In this document: positions 45,438-53,173 of the stretch, piece by piece
Layout of the letters: the number at the start of each line of letters is the position of its first letter
How positions within the stretch are numbered: position 1 is the first letter of the stretch
Source of the DNA: Lysobacteraceae bacterium
Lineage (GTDB): Bacteria; Bdellovibrionota; UBA1018; JAGTJX01
Direction: 5' to 3'
DNA length: 64,000 bases
NCBI GenBank assembly: GCA_023657465.1
Contig: JAGTJX010000003.1
Coordinates: forward strand, 738,830-802,829
Translations under genes and position numbers: made by a program
Notes under the pieces: generated by a model
Database searches by the model: none
What the model was told of the DNA's origin: nothing
Seen by the model: only the letters and a program-made list of their open reading frames with translations

Positions 45438-47147
45438 TTACAAACTCAATGCATTAAACGCGTTGATAACTCCACCCGTACGAGAGAGCTCTGAGAAAAA
45501 AATCGAAATGCTCTCACCGATCGTAGAAGGTCTAGCAACCTCTAGGCCAACATACTGAGTGACTGACTTCTGAAGGATATCCTTCAGTTCAACCGCATTA
45601 AGTGATGGACGAAGGCTCCACACGAGAGCTGCAACACCAGCAGCTGAAGGTGTTGCCATACTTGTTCCACTATAAACATCGTAGCCATCTCCGTAAGGAA
45701 CTGTAGAACGGATATTCACACCAGGAGCAAAAAGATCGACGTTCACTTTTCCGTAATCAGAGAAGTAAGCAGGAAGCTCCTTGCCTTTGATTGCAGAAGA
45801 AGCACCGACTTCAATCCAACTAGGGATGTCTTCACCTGTAGCAACATTCTTCACTCGGGTTGGATAATGAGTTTCTAAGTCATTGTCCTGTCCATCGTTA
45901 CCTGCTCCGTGGAAAATAAGAACATTATGTGCTGCTGCATATTCAAATGCTGCTTGAACTCCTGCCATATCTGGTGAGTAGCGCTTGCCGAAGCTCATGT
46001 TGATGATGTTTGCACCATTATCAACAGCGTATCTGACAGCGTTTGCAACATCTTTGTCATATTCGTCTCCGTTTGGAACAGCTCTGACAGGCATGATGAG
46101 AACGTTTTGAGCAACGCCTTGAATACCCAGGTTGTTCAAACGATCGGCACCGATGATGCCTGCTACGTGAGTGCCGTGTGAGAAGTCACCTGTCATCACA
46201 TTATTATCACCATAGCCACGCTCAATGAATTGGTTCGTGTTTTCTTTCAGAAGTTCTTTCCTTGGATCGAAGGTTTCTGAATAGTAATAGAACGCTCTCT
46301 CGTAAAATGCGCCGATGCGCATTTCTAAAGCAAAAACAGTCTGAACGGGTCTAGCACCGAATGCGTCTTTGAACAGAGCAATGATCTTGTCTTTGGAATT
46401 CTGAACAGCAAAAAATTCAGATTGAATCGCCGAGACGTTTTCACGTGTCAGGGTATCGAACTCGCCATTGAATGCCTTCAAATTCTTCAGCACAACATAG
46501 TGGTACTTAATTCGACCACGAATAGTTAAGAGACGATTGTATTCCTTCTCAAACTTTGTTTGATTCTCTCTCACATCTGCAATGAGGTCGGTAAAGTACT
46601 TGGCTTCTGCTTCACTAAGTGTTGATCCTTCGGATTCGACTTTTTTCTTGAGGTTACTCATTCTCACGAGCTCACGAGTAGACTCGAAAGTGGTCGTCTC
46701 GATTTTACCTAAAAAGTTCCAACCATTCACATCGTCGATATATCCGTTGTTATCATCATCGATTCCGTTGCCAGCGATCTCTCTTGCGTTAATCCAAATC
46801 TTCCCTTGAAGATCAGGGTGAGTGATATCGACACCTGAGTCGATTACTGCAACTACAATTTGCTTAAAACCATCAATAGATGGATTCGCCGCAAGTTGAG
46901 CGTAGATTTTGTCTGAGCTCACGCCTTCGATTGAATCAGATGATGGATCCTTATTAAACCAATTCTCTGGAATAGACGTTGCTGAAGCCTCAGATCGAGA
47001 AACTCTTACGTCGTTCTTAGCCCATCCACTGACTCTGAATTCTGGTTCAAAGTTTAAATCTACTGGTGTAGTGACTTTACGCTGCGGTGAACAGCCGTAT
47101 CCGAAAACTAAACTGAGAACCGCGATTACTTTTAGATTATTTTTCAT
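45438..47147 (-). CDS. Subtilisin-like serine protease (S8) with helical insertion
   Basis: 569 aa. The signal sequence ends in GYGC (Cys19), a probable though non-canonical lipobox. The triad is Asp103 (VVAVIDSGVDITHPDL), His324 (SHGTHVAG) and Ser496 (GTSMATPSAAG). A calcium-loop-like IDDDNNGYIDDVNGW follows the Asp. Between Asp and His there is an extra segment of roughly 160 residues (about 146-305), rich in charged helical sequence, not seen in simple subtilases. It probably degrades external protein and may be surface-bound. First gene of a three-gene set with the TonB-like and phytochelatin-synthase-like genes. Confidence 0.9.
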   Translation of the reverse strand: MKNNLKVIAVLSLVFGYGCSPQRKVTTPVDLNFEPEFRVSGWAKNDVRVSRSEASATSIPENWFNKDPSSDSIEGVSSDKIYAQLAANPSIDGFKQIVVAVIDSGVDITHPDLQGKIWINAREIAGNGIDDDNNGYIDDVNGWNFLGKIETTTFESTRELVRMSNLKKKVESEGSTLSEAEAKYFTDLIADVRENQTKFEKEYNRLLTIRGRIKYHYVVLKNLKAFNGEFDTLTRENVSAIQSEFFAVQNSKDKIIALFKDAFGARPVQTVFALEMRIGAFYERAFYYYSETFDPRKELLKENTNQFIERGYGDNNVMTGDFSHGTHVAGIIGADRLNNLGIQGVAQNVLIMPVRAVPNGDEYDKDVANAVRYAVDNGANIINMSFGKRYSPDMAGVQAAFEYAAAHNVLIFHGAGNDGQDNDLETHYPTRVKNVATGEDIPSWIEVGASSAIKGKELPAYFSDYGKVNVDLFAPGVNIRSTVPYGDGYDVYSGTSMATPSAAGVAALVWSLRPSLNAVELKDILQKSVTQYVGLEVARPSTIGESISIFFSELSRTGGVINAFNALSL

Positions 47148-47178
47148 AGCACTCCTTAAAAATGATGAAAATTAAGAA

Positions 47179-47676
47179 TCAGTTTTTAGGTAATTTGAAA
47201 ATCACACGACGGCCTCTGTAAATGATGTCGTAAGTGCGAGTGGTGCGAATCGGAGTGACATTCACATAAAGTCTATTTGAATCAAACGCCATCTGAGTAG
47301 CATTCACTGTATACTCTTCGACTTCGCCCTCTGGGACTTCTGTTCCTTTTCTGAATTTGAGAATGACATCGCGATTCTCAATCTGAGTGATGGTATCGAA
47401 GCGAATACACTCTGTTCTAAAATCAGTGTAATAAAAAGGGTAAGAACAAATTGCTCTTCCTCTGAATCCACAAGGGAAATAATTATATCTCCAATTGTTA
47501 AATGGAACTAGGGTGAACTCTCGACATACTTGTTTAGTGAATTCCACAGGAATGTTGAGATGGACTTTTTTAGGACTTGCAGAAGTTCTTTCGAACTTGA
47601 TTGGATCTGCGGAGACGTATGAAACCTGGAAACCTAAGATGAGTAGAGTGACTGCAAGAATATTTTGGATTGCCAT
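47179..47676 (-). CDS. Secreted protein of unknown function
   Basis: About 165 aa. The ATG at 47676 is chosen because GGGGGG lies at Shine-Dalgarno distance before it; the TTG 21 bases upstream has none. A signal peptide (ILAVTLLILGFQVSYVSA) precedes a beta-rich domain with four cysteines (CREF, CGFRG, CSYP, CIRFD). No family recognised. It is 31 bases upstream of the subtilase in the same direction and may be in its operon. Confidence 0.62.
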   Translation of the reverse strand: MAIQNILAVTLLILGFQVSYVSADPIKFERTSASPKKVHLNIPVEFTKQVCREFTLVPFNNWRYNYFPCGFRGRAICSYPFYYTDFRTECIRFDTITQIENRDVILKFRKGTEVPEGEVEEYTVNATQMAFDSNRLYVNVTPIRTTRTYDIIYRGRRVIFKLPKN

Positions 47677-47761
47677 GAATAACCCCCCCGAGTTCAAAAG
47701 CAGCTTACTAGTAACAAAAGACTATACGCGTTAGCAACAGAGATTCGTTAGCATATAAGAA

Positions 47762-48679
47762 ATGGGACTCACGACGATGATTCAAGCGCAGAACTTCCAC
47801 TGGTTGGACTTGGTGGATCCTACCGTTGCTGAACTTGAGGAAGTGGCTAAGAAGTACGGTCTACACCCCACGTCAGTACAAGACTGCCTTGATCCCGAGC
47901 ATCTCCCTAAGTTTGAACGAATCGATACACTCACCTTCATCATCTTAAGAGCGTTTGATCATTCTTGCGATCCCCATGCAGACACGGTTCAGGAACTCAC
48001 AAGAAAAGTCGCGATCTTCTACACTCCTGCATTCCTGATTACTGTGCATAGAAGCGACCAAGTGTTCTTCGAAGCTCTTAGGGAAAAATGGAAAACTAAA
48101 ATCCAATCACTTCCCTATCCTGCACCCCATCTTGTGAGTGACCTCATCTATAGTATTTTTCATTCCTACGAAAAACCGATCGATAATGATCTTGATCTGC
48201 TTGAAAAAATGGAAATGAAAGTCTTCGGCACTCAAGGAGCAAAGTCATTCGAAGTGGAAGAGGCTTACTACTTAAAGCGGCGAGCATCAGTGTTCAAGCG
48301 CATGCTGAAACTCTCAGCAGATTTATTGCCAAAAATTTCGAGCTTGTTTGAAGGCAACAATCCTCTCTTCCAAGACATTAGAGACAGTATGGATAGTTTG
48401 TTCTTCTTCGTAGATGAGTTGATGGAGAATACAAACAGCTTATTATACCTCCACCTCTCGCTTGCTTCCCATCGACTAAATGATGTCATCCGAGTCCTCA
48501 CGATTATTTCTGTTTTTATTTTGCCACTGAATCTTATCACAGGAATCTACGGAATGAACTTCGAATGGATGCCTGAACTCAAAATGGCTTGGGGCTATCC
48601 GATTGCGCTTTTCTCGATGGCAGGAATCGTCGCAGGGCTCTTCTTCTGGTTTAGGAAAAAGGGCTGGCTGAAGAGCTAA
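47762..48679 (+). CDS. corA: CorA-like magnesium/divalent cation transporter
   Basis: 305 aa. A cytoplasmic N-terminal domain with HPTSVQDCLDPEHLPKFERI and a long helix (about 190-245), then two C-terminal membrane helices (248-268 and 280-298) with the pore signature YGMNFEWMPEL between them. CorA proteins are pentameric channels for Mg2+ uptake. The basic C-terminal RKKGWLKS is typical. It is divergent from the secreted gene upstream and convergent with the START-domain gene, sharing the last four bases. Confidence 0.92.
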   Translation: MGLTTMIQAQNFHWLDLVDPTVAELEEVAKKYGLHPTSVQDCLDPEHLPKFERIDTLTFIILRAFDHSCDPHADTVQELTRKVAIFYTPAFLITVHRSDQVFFEALREKWKTKIQSLPYPAPHLVSDLIYSIFHSYEKPIDNDLDLLEKMEMKVFGTQGAKSFEVEEAYYLKRRASVFKRMLKLSADLLPKISSLFEGNNPLFQDIRDSMDSLFFFVDELMENTNSLLYLHLSLASHRLNDVIRVLTIISVFILPLNLITGIYGMNFEWMPELKMAWGYPIALFSMAGIVAGLFFWFRKKGWLKS

Positions 48680-49341
48680 CCTAATAACTCTGTAATTTTT
48701 GGATGAGTTTTGAGATCTGGCTTTTTCAACTGTTTCTTCAGATTATTAAAGGTATCGATTGGCCAACCTTTTTGGAATAGGTTCACGACCCACTTAGGTA
48801 AACCACCCATAGGGTCTGCGTGAATCTCAGCATGAAACTTAGTTCGCTTACCTCCATCAATGGAAGTGAGTTCAAAGGTCGAACCCTCGAGCTTTCCTCT
48901 GACATACTTGTCCTTAGGAAATTCAGGATCTTCGACGTCATGATTCTGAAAGGTGATTGAATTCTTCTCCTTAGGTATAGTGACATTTACCTCAGTGAGA
49001 AACTCTCTGTCCTTAATGACGAACGGAGTACCGATATGGTCGAACTCAATATAACGATTGGGCGCAGTCCATCTAACAACCTTGGAAACTTCCAGATCTG
49101 CCATCCACTCCGTAAGTCGCGAGACGTCCATGAGTACTGAAGCGACTTTCATGAAGGGCTCATCTAGTTCACCCACTCCACCAAATGCAAGTAAGCCATC
49201 TGTCTCAGATTCTTTCATATAGACTGTGATGTCTTTCTCTTCTTTCGTTTTCTGCCAGCCAGTAAATGATCGATCTGCTGCTATTGCGTTTATCTGAAAT
49301 AAAAGAAGTAGAATCAGACCAAATAAATTATTTATCATCAT
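48676..49341 (-). CDS. Secreted START-domain protein
   Basis: 221 aa. A signal peptide (MINNLFGLILLLLFQINAIAA) is followed by a START/SRPBCC helix-grip fold: ITVYMKESETDGLLAFGGVG, VASVLMDVSRLTEWM, RYIEFDHIGTPFVIKDREF and a long C-terminal helix (PKWVVNLFQKGWPIDTFNNL). Such domains bind lipids or other hydrophobic ligands. Export suggests a periplasmic lipid-binding or transfer role, which is inference. Confidence 0.78.
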   Translation of the reverse strand: MMINNLFGLILLLLFQINAIAADRSFTGWQKTKEEKDITVYMKESETDGLLAFGGVGELDEPFMKVASVLMDVSRLTEWMADLEVSKVVRWTAPNRYIEFDHIGTPFVIKDREFLTEVNVTIPKEKNSITFQNHDVEDPEFPKDKYVRGKLEGSTFELTSIDGGKRTKFHAEIHADPMGGLPKWVVNLFQKGWPIDTFNNLKKQLKKPDLKTHPKITELLG

Positions 49342-49419
49342 TATATTTTATATAAAATTCATTCAAATGCAAAAAATCCAAGCCAACTTCAGGCAGAACA
49401 GCATAATTAAAGTATACAT

Positions 49420-50133
49420 TCACATAAATTCGTAGGTAATTTCTAACATCCAGCCGTTTTCATTGAAGCTTCCAGGATTACCCCACTTAGGACCTGTGAT
49501 GACGGTTAAAGAGTGATTCGGATTCCACTGAATCGCAGTAATTAATACGCCTAAATCATGTTTGCCAGAATACCAATCCGCTATCAAAGTCCAATGAGGA
49601 ACGATGCTTTGTTCAAAACCAAAAAAACCATCGAGAACATTACTTCCAAATATAAGAGAACTTCCAGAGTTAATTCCTGCTGTTAGACGAGTATTTGTTT
49701 GGTAAAAATTATAGCTTAATCCAGTAAATGTCCAATGTCCGACCGAAACATTACCCTGCAAAGCAAAAGGAAACTCTTGCCCAAAAATGAATTTGAGTTG
49801 CTCACTCAAAGGTGCAACCCATTTGTACCCTATGCTAGCAGCTAGCCTTCCCGATCCAGGAAATGTTAAATTATAAACAGTCGATGCCACTTCGAATTGT
49901 TCAGATATTCCATAGGTAAAAAAATTAAATGTTTGCCAATTTGCTTTTCCTGGATCTGGAAAGTAAGGAACTTGACTCTCATGCGCTATCATAAAAACAC
50001 CTTTTGGTGTTGTTTGTGCATTAGGAACGCTCGCAATTAAAGATACAGCATGAGCTTCACTGCTAAGATGCAGAGGAAAATAAATAAGCAAAAACAAAAC
50101 GGATTTTTTATATTTTGAATTTTGTTTCTTCAA
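49420..50133 (-). CDS. Outer-membrane beta-barrel-like protein
   Basis: 237 aa. Signal peptide (MKKQNSKYKKSVLFLLIYFP to about residue 29), then alternating aromatic/polar strands (FNFFTYGISEQFEVASTVYN, GLSYNFYQTNTRLTAGINSG) and a terminal MLEITYEFM-like strand ending in an aromatic-Met. It has no recognised family. The gene is AT-rich compared with its neighbours and stands alone between the START gene and tRNA-Ala. Confidence 0.65.
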   Translation of the reverse strand: MKKQNSKYKKSVLFLLIYFPLHLSSEAHAVSLIASVPNAQTTPKGVFMIAHESQVPYFPDPGKANWQTFNFFTYGISEQFEVASTVYNLTFPGSGRLAASIGYKWVAPLSEQLKFIFGQEFPFALQGNVSVGHWTFTGLSYNFYQTNTRLTAGINSGSSLIFGSNVLDGFFGFEQSIVPHWTLIADWYSGKHDLGVLITAIQWNPNHSLTVITGPKWGNPGSFNENGWMLEITYEFM

Positions 50134-50266
50134 AGCTGCCCTAATAGTTTTTATTCAATTAAAGAGATCAGTTTTAATAATATCAAAACTCTCTCATTCA
50201 AACACAGTAAGTTGAGATTAAAATAAATTGAACTTCTGGTTATGACCACTTGAATCAAAATTCAAA

Positions 50267-50342
50267 TGGTGGAGGCGAACGGAGTCGAACCGATGACCTA
50301 TAGCTTGCAAAGCTATCGCTCTACCAACTGAGCTACGCCCCC
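50267..50342 (-). tRNA. tRNA-Ala (TGC)
   Basis: 76 bases with encoded CCA. Acceptor stem GGGGGCG / CGCCTCC with one G-T pair, D-arm TAGCTCAGTTGG, anticodon loop CTTTGCAAG with TGC, and T-arm GTTCGACTC. It is not beside an rRNA operon, unlike the usual 16S-23S spacer location of this tRNA. Confidence 0.96.
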
Positions 50343-50368
50343 ACTTAAAGAATCTGTGAAGAGCTCAA

Positions 50369-50397
50369 CTTGTATGTTAGTCCTTTTAAAAGATCAA
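50369..50397 (-). promoter_or_regulatory. Candidate tRNA-Ala promoter
   Basis: Minus-strand TTGATC, 17 bases, TACAAG, about 27 bases upstream of the mature tRNA 5' end. Its position argues that the plus-strand gene here starts at the later ATG (50419). Confidence 0.5.
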
Positions 50398-50418
50398 GAA
50401 GAAGGCGCGAGTAACGCA

Positions 50419-50721
50419 ATGAGTCTGACTGAGATTAATTACGAAAAAGGGTTTTTGATGGATGAATCCTGGATGGGCGGGATATCCAGGAACCCCACAC
50501 GCCCTGAAGAATACCTCGCTTTCATCATAAATCATGAAGACGGATCGCCTATCGCTCAACATGAATGTACGAGCCTAACCGAAGCTCTGTTAGTCATGAA
50601 TAGCGTCAAGCGTGATTGGAAATTCGAAGGATCTTCAAGCTGCGGGGGCTGTCAGACAGGTAAATGCAATACGGGAGCCTGCCATAAACTCAATTCGAGT
50701 TATGAGAATCATAATCCTTAG
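50419..50721 (+). CDS. Small protein with Cys-rich C terminus
   Basis: About 100 aa from ATG 50419 (MSLTEINYEKGFLMDESWM). Earlier in-frame starts (ATG 50374, GTG 50356) would overlap the tRNA promoter. A compact alpha/beta N-terminal part is followed by a cluster of five cysteines (SCGGCQTGKCNTGACHK), which could bind a metal such as zinc or an iron-sulfur cluster. No family recognised. Its last 32 bases overlap the convergent membrane-protein gene. Confidence 0.6.
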   Translation: MSLTEINYEKGFLMDESWMGGISRNPTRPEEYLAFIINHEDGSPIAQHECTSLTEALLVMNSVKRDWKFEGSSSCGGCQTGKCNTGACHKLNSSYENHNP

Positions 50722-51424
50722 AAAGTAACTCTGCGCAATCAAGATACCGATGAAGCGAATGATAGAGCTGTGTTCCAGTCAAATAAAGTAGCACTAAAAA
50801 CAAAGCGAGAGAAATCGCCGCTGAAATCTCAGTAGAAAAGTATCTAAAAAGTCGTACAAATAACTCGGCACCCACAGGAAGACCATTGAGTGATGAACTC
50901 AGTGCTGCTGAATGATCGACGATCTCAAAACTCTGAGAAAGTAAGAAAAAAAGAGCGCCTCCAAGAGCAATAAGGAATCTCGTACGACCCAGGAGAATCC
51001 TTAAATCCATTTTGAAGTTATCTACTACCCACGCCCACTCTGCCCGAGAAGCTGAAATTGATTTTCCCATTCTTTGAGTCGTATCCGTTCTCCACTTACC
51101 TTCTTTGAGTGTTTGCCTCAGACTCATCGATAACCCGCCCTTCTTAAAGAGATGGGGAACATCAACTAAGACTTGAGACCCTAGAAAATAGGCTGAATAC
51201 AGTAGAGGAAAAATGAGAAGTGCAACGTCCGCTAAAGACTTGGCTTTCTGTGGGAAGAACCCCATCTTCACCATGAATAGAATCATTGCAGAAAGAATAA
51301 CGGGAATGAGAAAACACCAAAGCAGGGTTGAAAACATCTGCTGATGAACTTGCATGCGGTCTTTCTGAGAGTCATCTTGGATAAACTTCAGAAATTTTGT
51401 GTAAAGGTCTAGCTTATCCTTCAT
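50690..51424 (-). CDS. Integral membrane protein, about five helices
   Basis: 244 aa. Predicted helices near residues 33-53 (LLWCFLIPVILSAMILFMV), 66-86, 145-163 and 205-225, with a basic amphipathic loop between. No motif identifies a family. It starts 10 bases downstream of the cyclo-ligase stop, suggesting a zapA-cyclo-ligase-membrane protein operon. Confidence 0.65.
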   Translation of the reverse strand: MKDKLDLYTKFLKFIQDDSQKDRMQVHQQMFSTLLWCFLIPVILSAMILFMVKMGFFPQKAKSLADVALLIFPLLYSAYFLGSQVLVDVPHLFKKGGLSMSLRQTLKEGKWRTDTTQRMGKSISASRAEWAWVVDNFKMDLRILLGRTRFLIALGGALFFLLSQSFEIVDHSAALSSSLNGLPVGAELFVRLFRYFSTEISAAISLALFLVLLYLTGTQLYHSLHRYLDCAELLSKDYDSHNSN

Positions 51425-51434
51425 AACCTTAAGT

Positions 51435-51944
51435 CTAGCCTCTCTTTGATTTGCAGTCTATGACTCGTGTTTGGGTGAAAATATAGTCCATAGGTACATC
51501 CCAGGACTCTTGTTTGAGTGAAGGTTTGACAAGTTCATCATAAGTCAGGGCAATTTTGAGTGTGTGAGTAGCCCTAGGCAAAAAACGATCGTAGTACCCT
51601 TGGCCTCTGCCCATTCTCTCGCCTCTTTCACCGAAGGCTAAACCTGGAACTAAAATAAGATTGAGCGCTTCTGGATCAATGCCGAATTCCATTTCACCAG
51701 GCCCTAGATCCTTCCATCTCGGGAAAAAACATTTTGCGCCTTTTAATTCAAAAAAATCTTTGAGAAGGGTGACTTCAATTTCGCCTACCATGGGTTCATA
51801 GAGCGCAACAAACTGAAGCGAGTTTGGAAAAAGTTGAGAATATTGCCTTTGAAACTGCGTGCAGACAATCTCGCTATAATCAGAGGTTACGCAAGGTGAT
51901 AACGCTTTAAAAAAACGTTTTGCAAAAGAACGAAGATCACTCAT
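51435..51944 (-). CDS. 5-formyltetrahydrofolate cyclo-ligase
   Basis: 169 aa. The family motif is clear near the C terminus: LILVPGLAFGERGERMGRGQ followed by GYYDRFL. The enzyme uses ATP to convert 5-formyl-THF to 5,10-methenyl-THF, recycling a storage folate. It overlaps zapA by 4 bases. A zapA-cyclo-ligase pairing is common in proteobacteria, where 6S RNA often lies between them; here the overlap leaves no room for it. Confidence 0.88.
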   Translation of the reverse strand: MSDLRSFAKRFFKALSPCVTSDYSEIVCTQFQRQYSQLFPNSLQFVALYEPMVGEIEVTLLKDFFELKGAKCFFPRWKDLGPGEMEFGIDPEALNLILVPGLAFGERGERMGRGQGYYDRFLPRATHTLKIALTYDELVKPSLKQESWDVPMDYIFTQTRVIDCKSKRG

Positions 51945-52234
51945 TTTTTCTTTTTTGAATGGAGAGCATTGACTTGACTCATCAATCGATCGAGCTTGAT
52001 TTCGGTATCAGCCTTGAATTCTTCAAAGCGTTGCTTGGCTTTCACATATTCCTCAGTAACTTCTAGAAGTGCCATCGTCAGTACGTGAGATGGGGTCGTA
52101 GCGAGCTTGGAGTGAGCAACTTTCTCTTCTGCGGCTTCAATCCTAGCCTGCGCTATGCGCATCACAGAGATGGCTAATTCATCGTTCTCATCCGTACGGA
52201 TCGGGAGCTTCTGACCTAATATTTGTAGTTCCAT
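51941..52234 (-). CDS. zapA: Cell-division protein ZapA-like
   Basis: 97 aa. N-terminal beta-hairpin MELQILGQKLPIRTDENDEL and a long C-terminal coiled coil (about 40-92) match the ZapA family, which cross-links FtsZ filaments. The Lys-rich end is typical. First gene of the operon with the cyclo-ligase, divergent from the coiled-coil gene at 52344. Confidence 0.85.
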   Translation of the reverse strand: MELQILGQKLPIRTDENDELAISVMRIAQARIEAAEEKVAHSKLATTPSHVLTMALLEVTEEYVKAKQRFEEFKADTEIKLDRLMSQVNALHSKKKK

Positions 52235-52343
52235 TATTTAATGCTAACTCAATCAAGAATTTGACACAACACTTGGAAAACATTGCCGATTGGAATGAAT
52301 GGAAATTCACCGCATAATTACGTGAGGAAGAGGGTTTTGGTTT

Positions 52344-52811
52344 ATGTCCGACGCAAGTCGAGTCAAAGGCGGATCAGAGGAAATGCAAATGGCTCAGTAT
52401 CGAGCTCAGCTTGAGCGCGAGAACGACGCCGCTCTCCGCGAGATCAAATCCAAATCTGCAGAAGAAATCCAACGGACGATCGATGAGAAGGAACTCATGT
52501 TAGGCAGCATGAGAAACGCTTACGACCTCAAAATCTCTCGTGAAGCAGAAATACTCGAAGAAGAACTCACCAAAATGAGACAATCTCAAATGAACCGCAT
52601 CGATCTCGAGAGAAAAAATGCCGAAGCTGAGGTCGATAAGATCAAAATGAACAATGAGCAAAGAATTGCTCATTACAGAAAAAATTCAGAAATCCAAATC
52701 GATGAAGTCAGAAAAGAAACTGAACGCTCGACCAACAACCTCAATGATAAGTATAAAAAAGAAGCAGCAAGGATTGCTGCATACGAAGGTCAACTCAAGG
52801 AGAAAGCATGA
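52344..52811 (+). CDS. Cytoplasmic coiled-coil protein, 155 aa
   Basis: Almost entirely charged heptad sequence (e.g. REAEILEEELTKMRQSQMNR) with no signal peptide. It would form a long helical rod. There is no recognised family. The stop overlaps the next start by four bases, so the two products are translationally coupled and probably interact. It lies divergent to zapA, which is suggestive of, but does not prove, a cytoskeletal role. Confidence 0.68.
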   Translation: MSDASRVKGGSEEMQMAQYRAQLERENDAALREIKSKSAEEIQRTIDEKELMLGSMRNAYDLKISREAEILEEELTKMRQSQMNRIDLERKNAEAEVDKIKMNNEQRIAHYRKNSEIQIDEVRKETERSTNNLNDKYKKEAARIAAYEGQLKEKA

Positions 52812-53053
52812 GCATGTACAATAGAAACGCACAAGCAAAGAACGCCCTACCCCCACAATCTGCTTCTGGAGCTGGAGCTATTGCAGCGGCCGCTAAATCA
52901 GAAGATAACTCTGTCCGTATCAATGGATTTCAACAAGTCCTTGAAATGCTCAGAGTTGCTGATCCTAGCTTTCGTGAGTCTCTCTTGAGGCGAATGGCTA
53001 ATACTGATCCTCGCATGGCGAGAATGCTTCGCGCTCAGTTGTTAGAAGATTAA
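52808..53053 (+). CDS. Small protein coupled to the coiled-coil gene, 81 aa
   Basis: A low-complexity Ala/Pro/Ser N terminus (to about residue 35) followed by a helical domain: INGFQQVLEMLRVADPSFRE, LLRRMANTDPRMARMLRAQL. The C-terminal part is reminiscent of short helical-hairpin protein-interaction segments, but no family is recognised. It overlaps the upstream gene by four bases and is followed by a 19-bp perfect palindrome. Confidence 0.65.
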   Translation: MSMYNRNAQAKNALPPQSASGAGAIAAAAKSEDNSVRINGFQQVLEMLRVADPSFRESLLRRMANTDPRMARMLRAQLLED

Positions 53054-53058
53054 TCTTG

Positions 53059-53099
53059 GAGCATTGCGATAAATGGCTTTGCCATTTATCGCAATGCTC
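53059..53099. repeat. 19-bp perfect palindrome
   Basis: GAGCATTGCGATAAATGGC, loop TTT, then its exact reverse complement. It starts 5 bases past the stop of the 81-aa gene. With no T run it is not a standard terminator. It resembles an extragenic palindromic (REP-like) unit or a strong RNA hairpin protecting the 3' end. Confidence 0.85.
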
Positions 53100-53133
53100 T
53101 GTTCACAACTCGTAATCACATTGTTCACAACTC
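53100..53133. promoter_or_regulatory. Paired 12-bp direct repeats upstream of the TIGR02147 gene
   Basis: TGTTCACAACTC occurs at 53100-53111 and 53122-53133, a 22-base period (two helical turns), ending two bases before the -35 box of the next promoter. This is the position of an activator or autoregulator site. Confidence 0.6.
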
Positions 53134-53135
53134 AG

Positions 53136-53164
53136 TTGACATCTTAATCCTGCGCGGCTAAACC
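53136..53164 (+). promoter_or_regulatory. Promoter of the TIGR02147-led cluster
   Basis: A perfect TTGACA, 17 bases and TAAACC. Transcription would begin around 53171, three bases before the GTG start, so the first gene may be translated from a leaderless message. Confidence 0.6.
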
Positions 53165-53173
53165 CCGTGCATC

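Noticed and set aside
51935-52343. 6S RNA near zapA and the cyclo-ligase gene
   Set aside because: The two genes overlap by four bases, and the region upstream of zapA is only about 110 bases with no long self-complementary rod.
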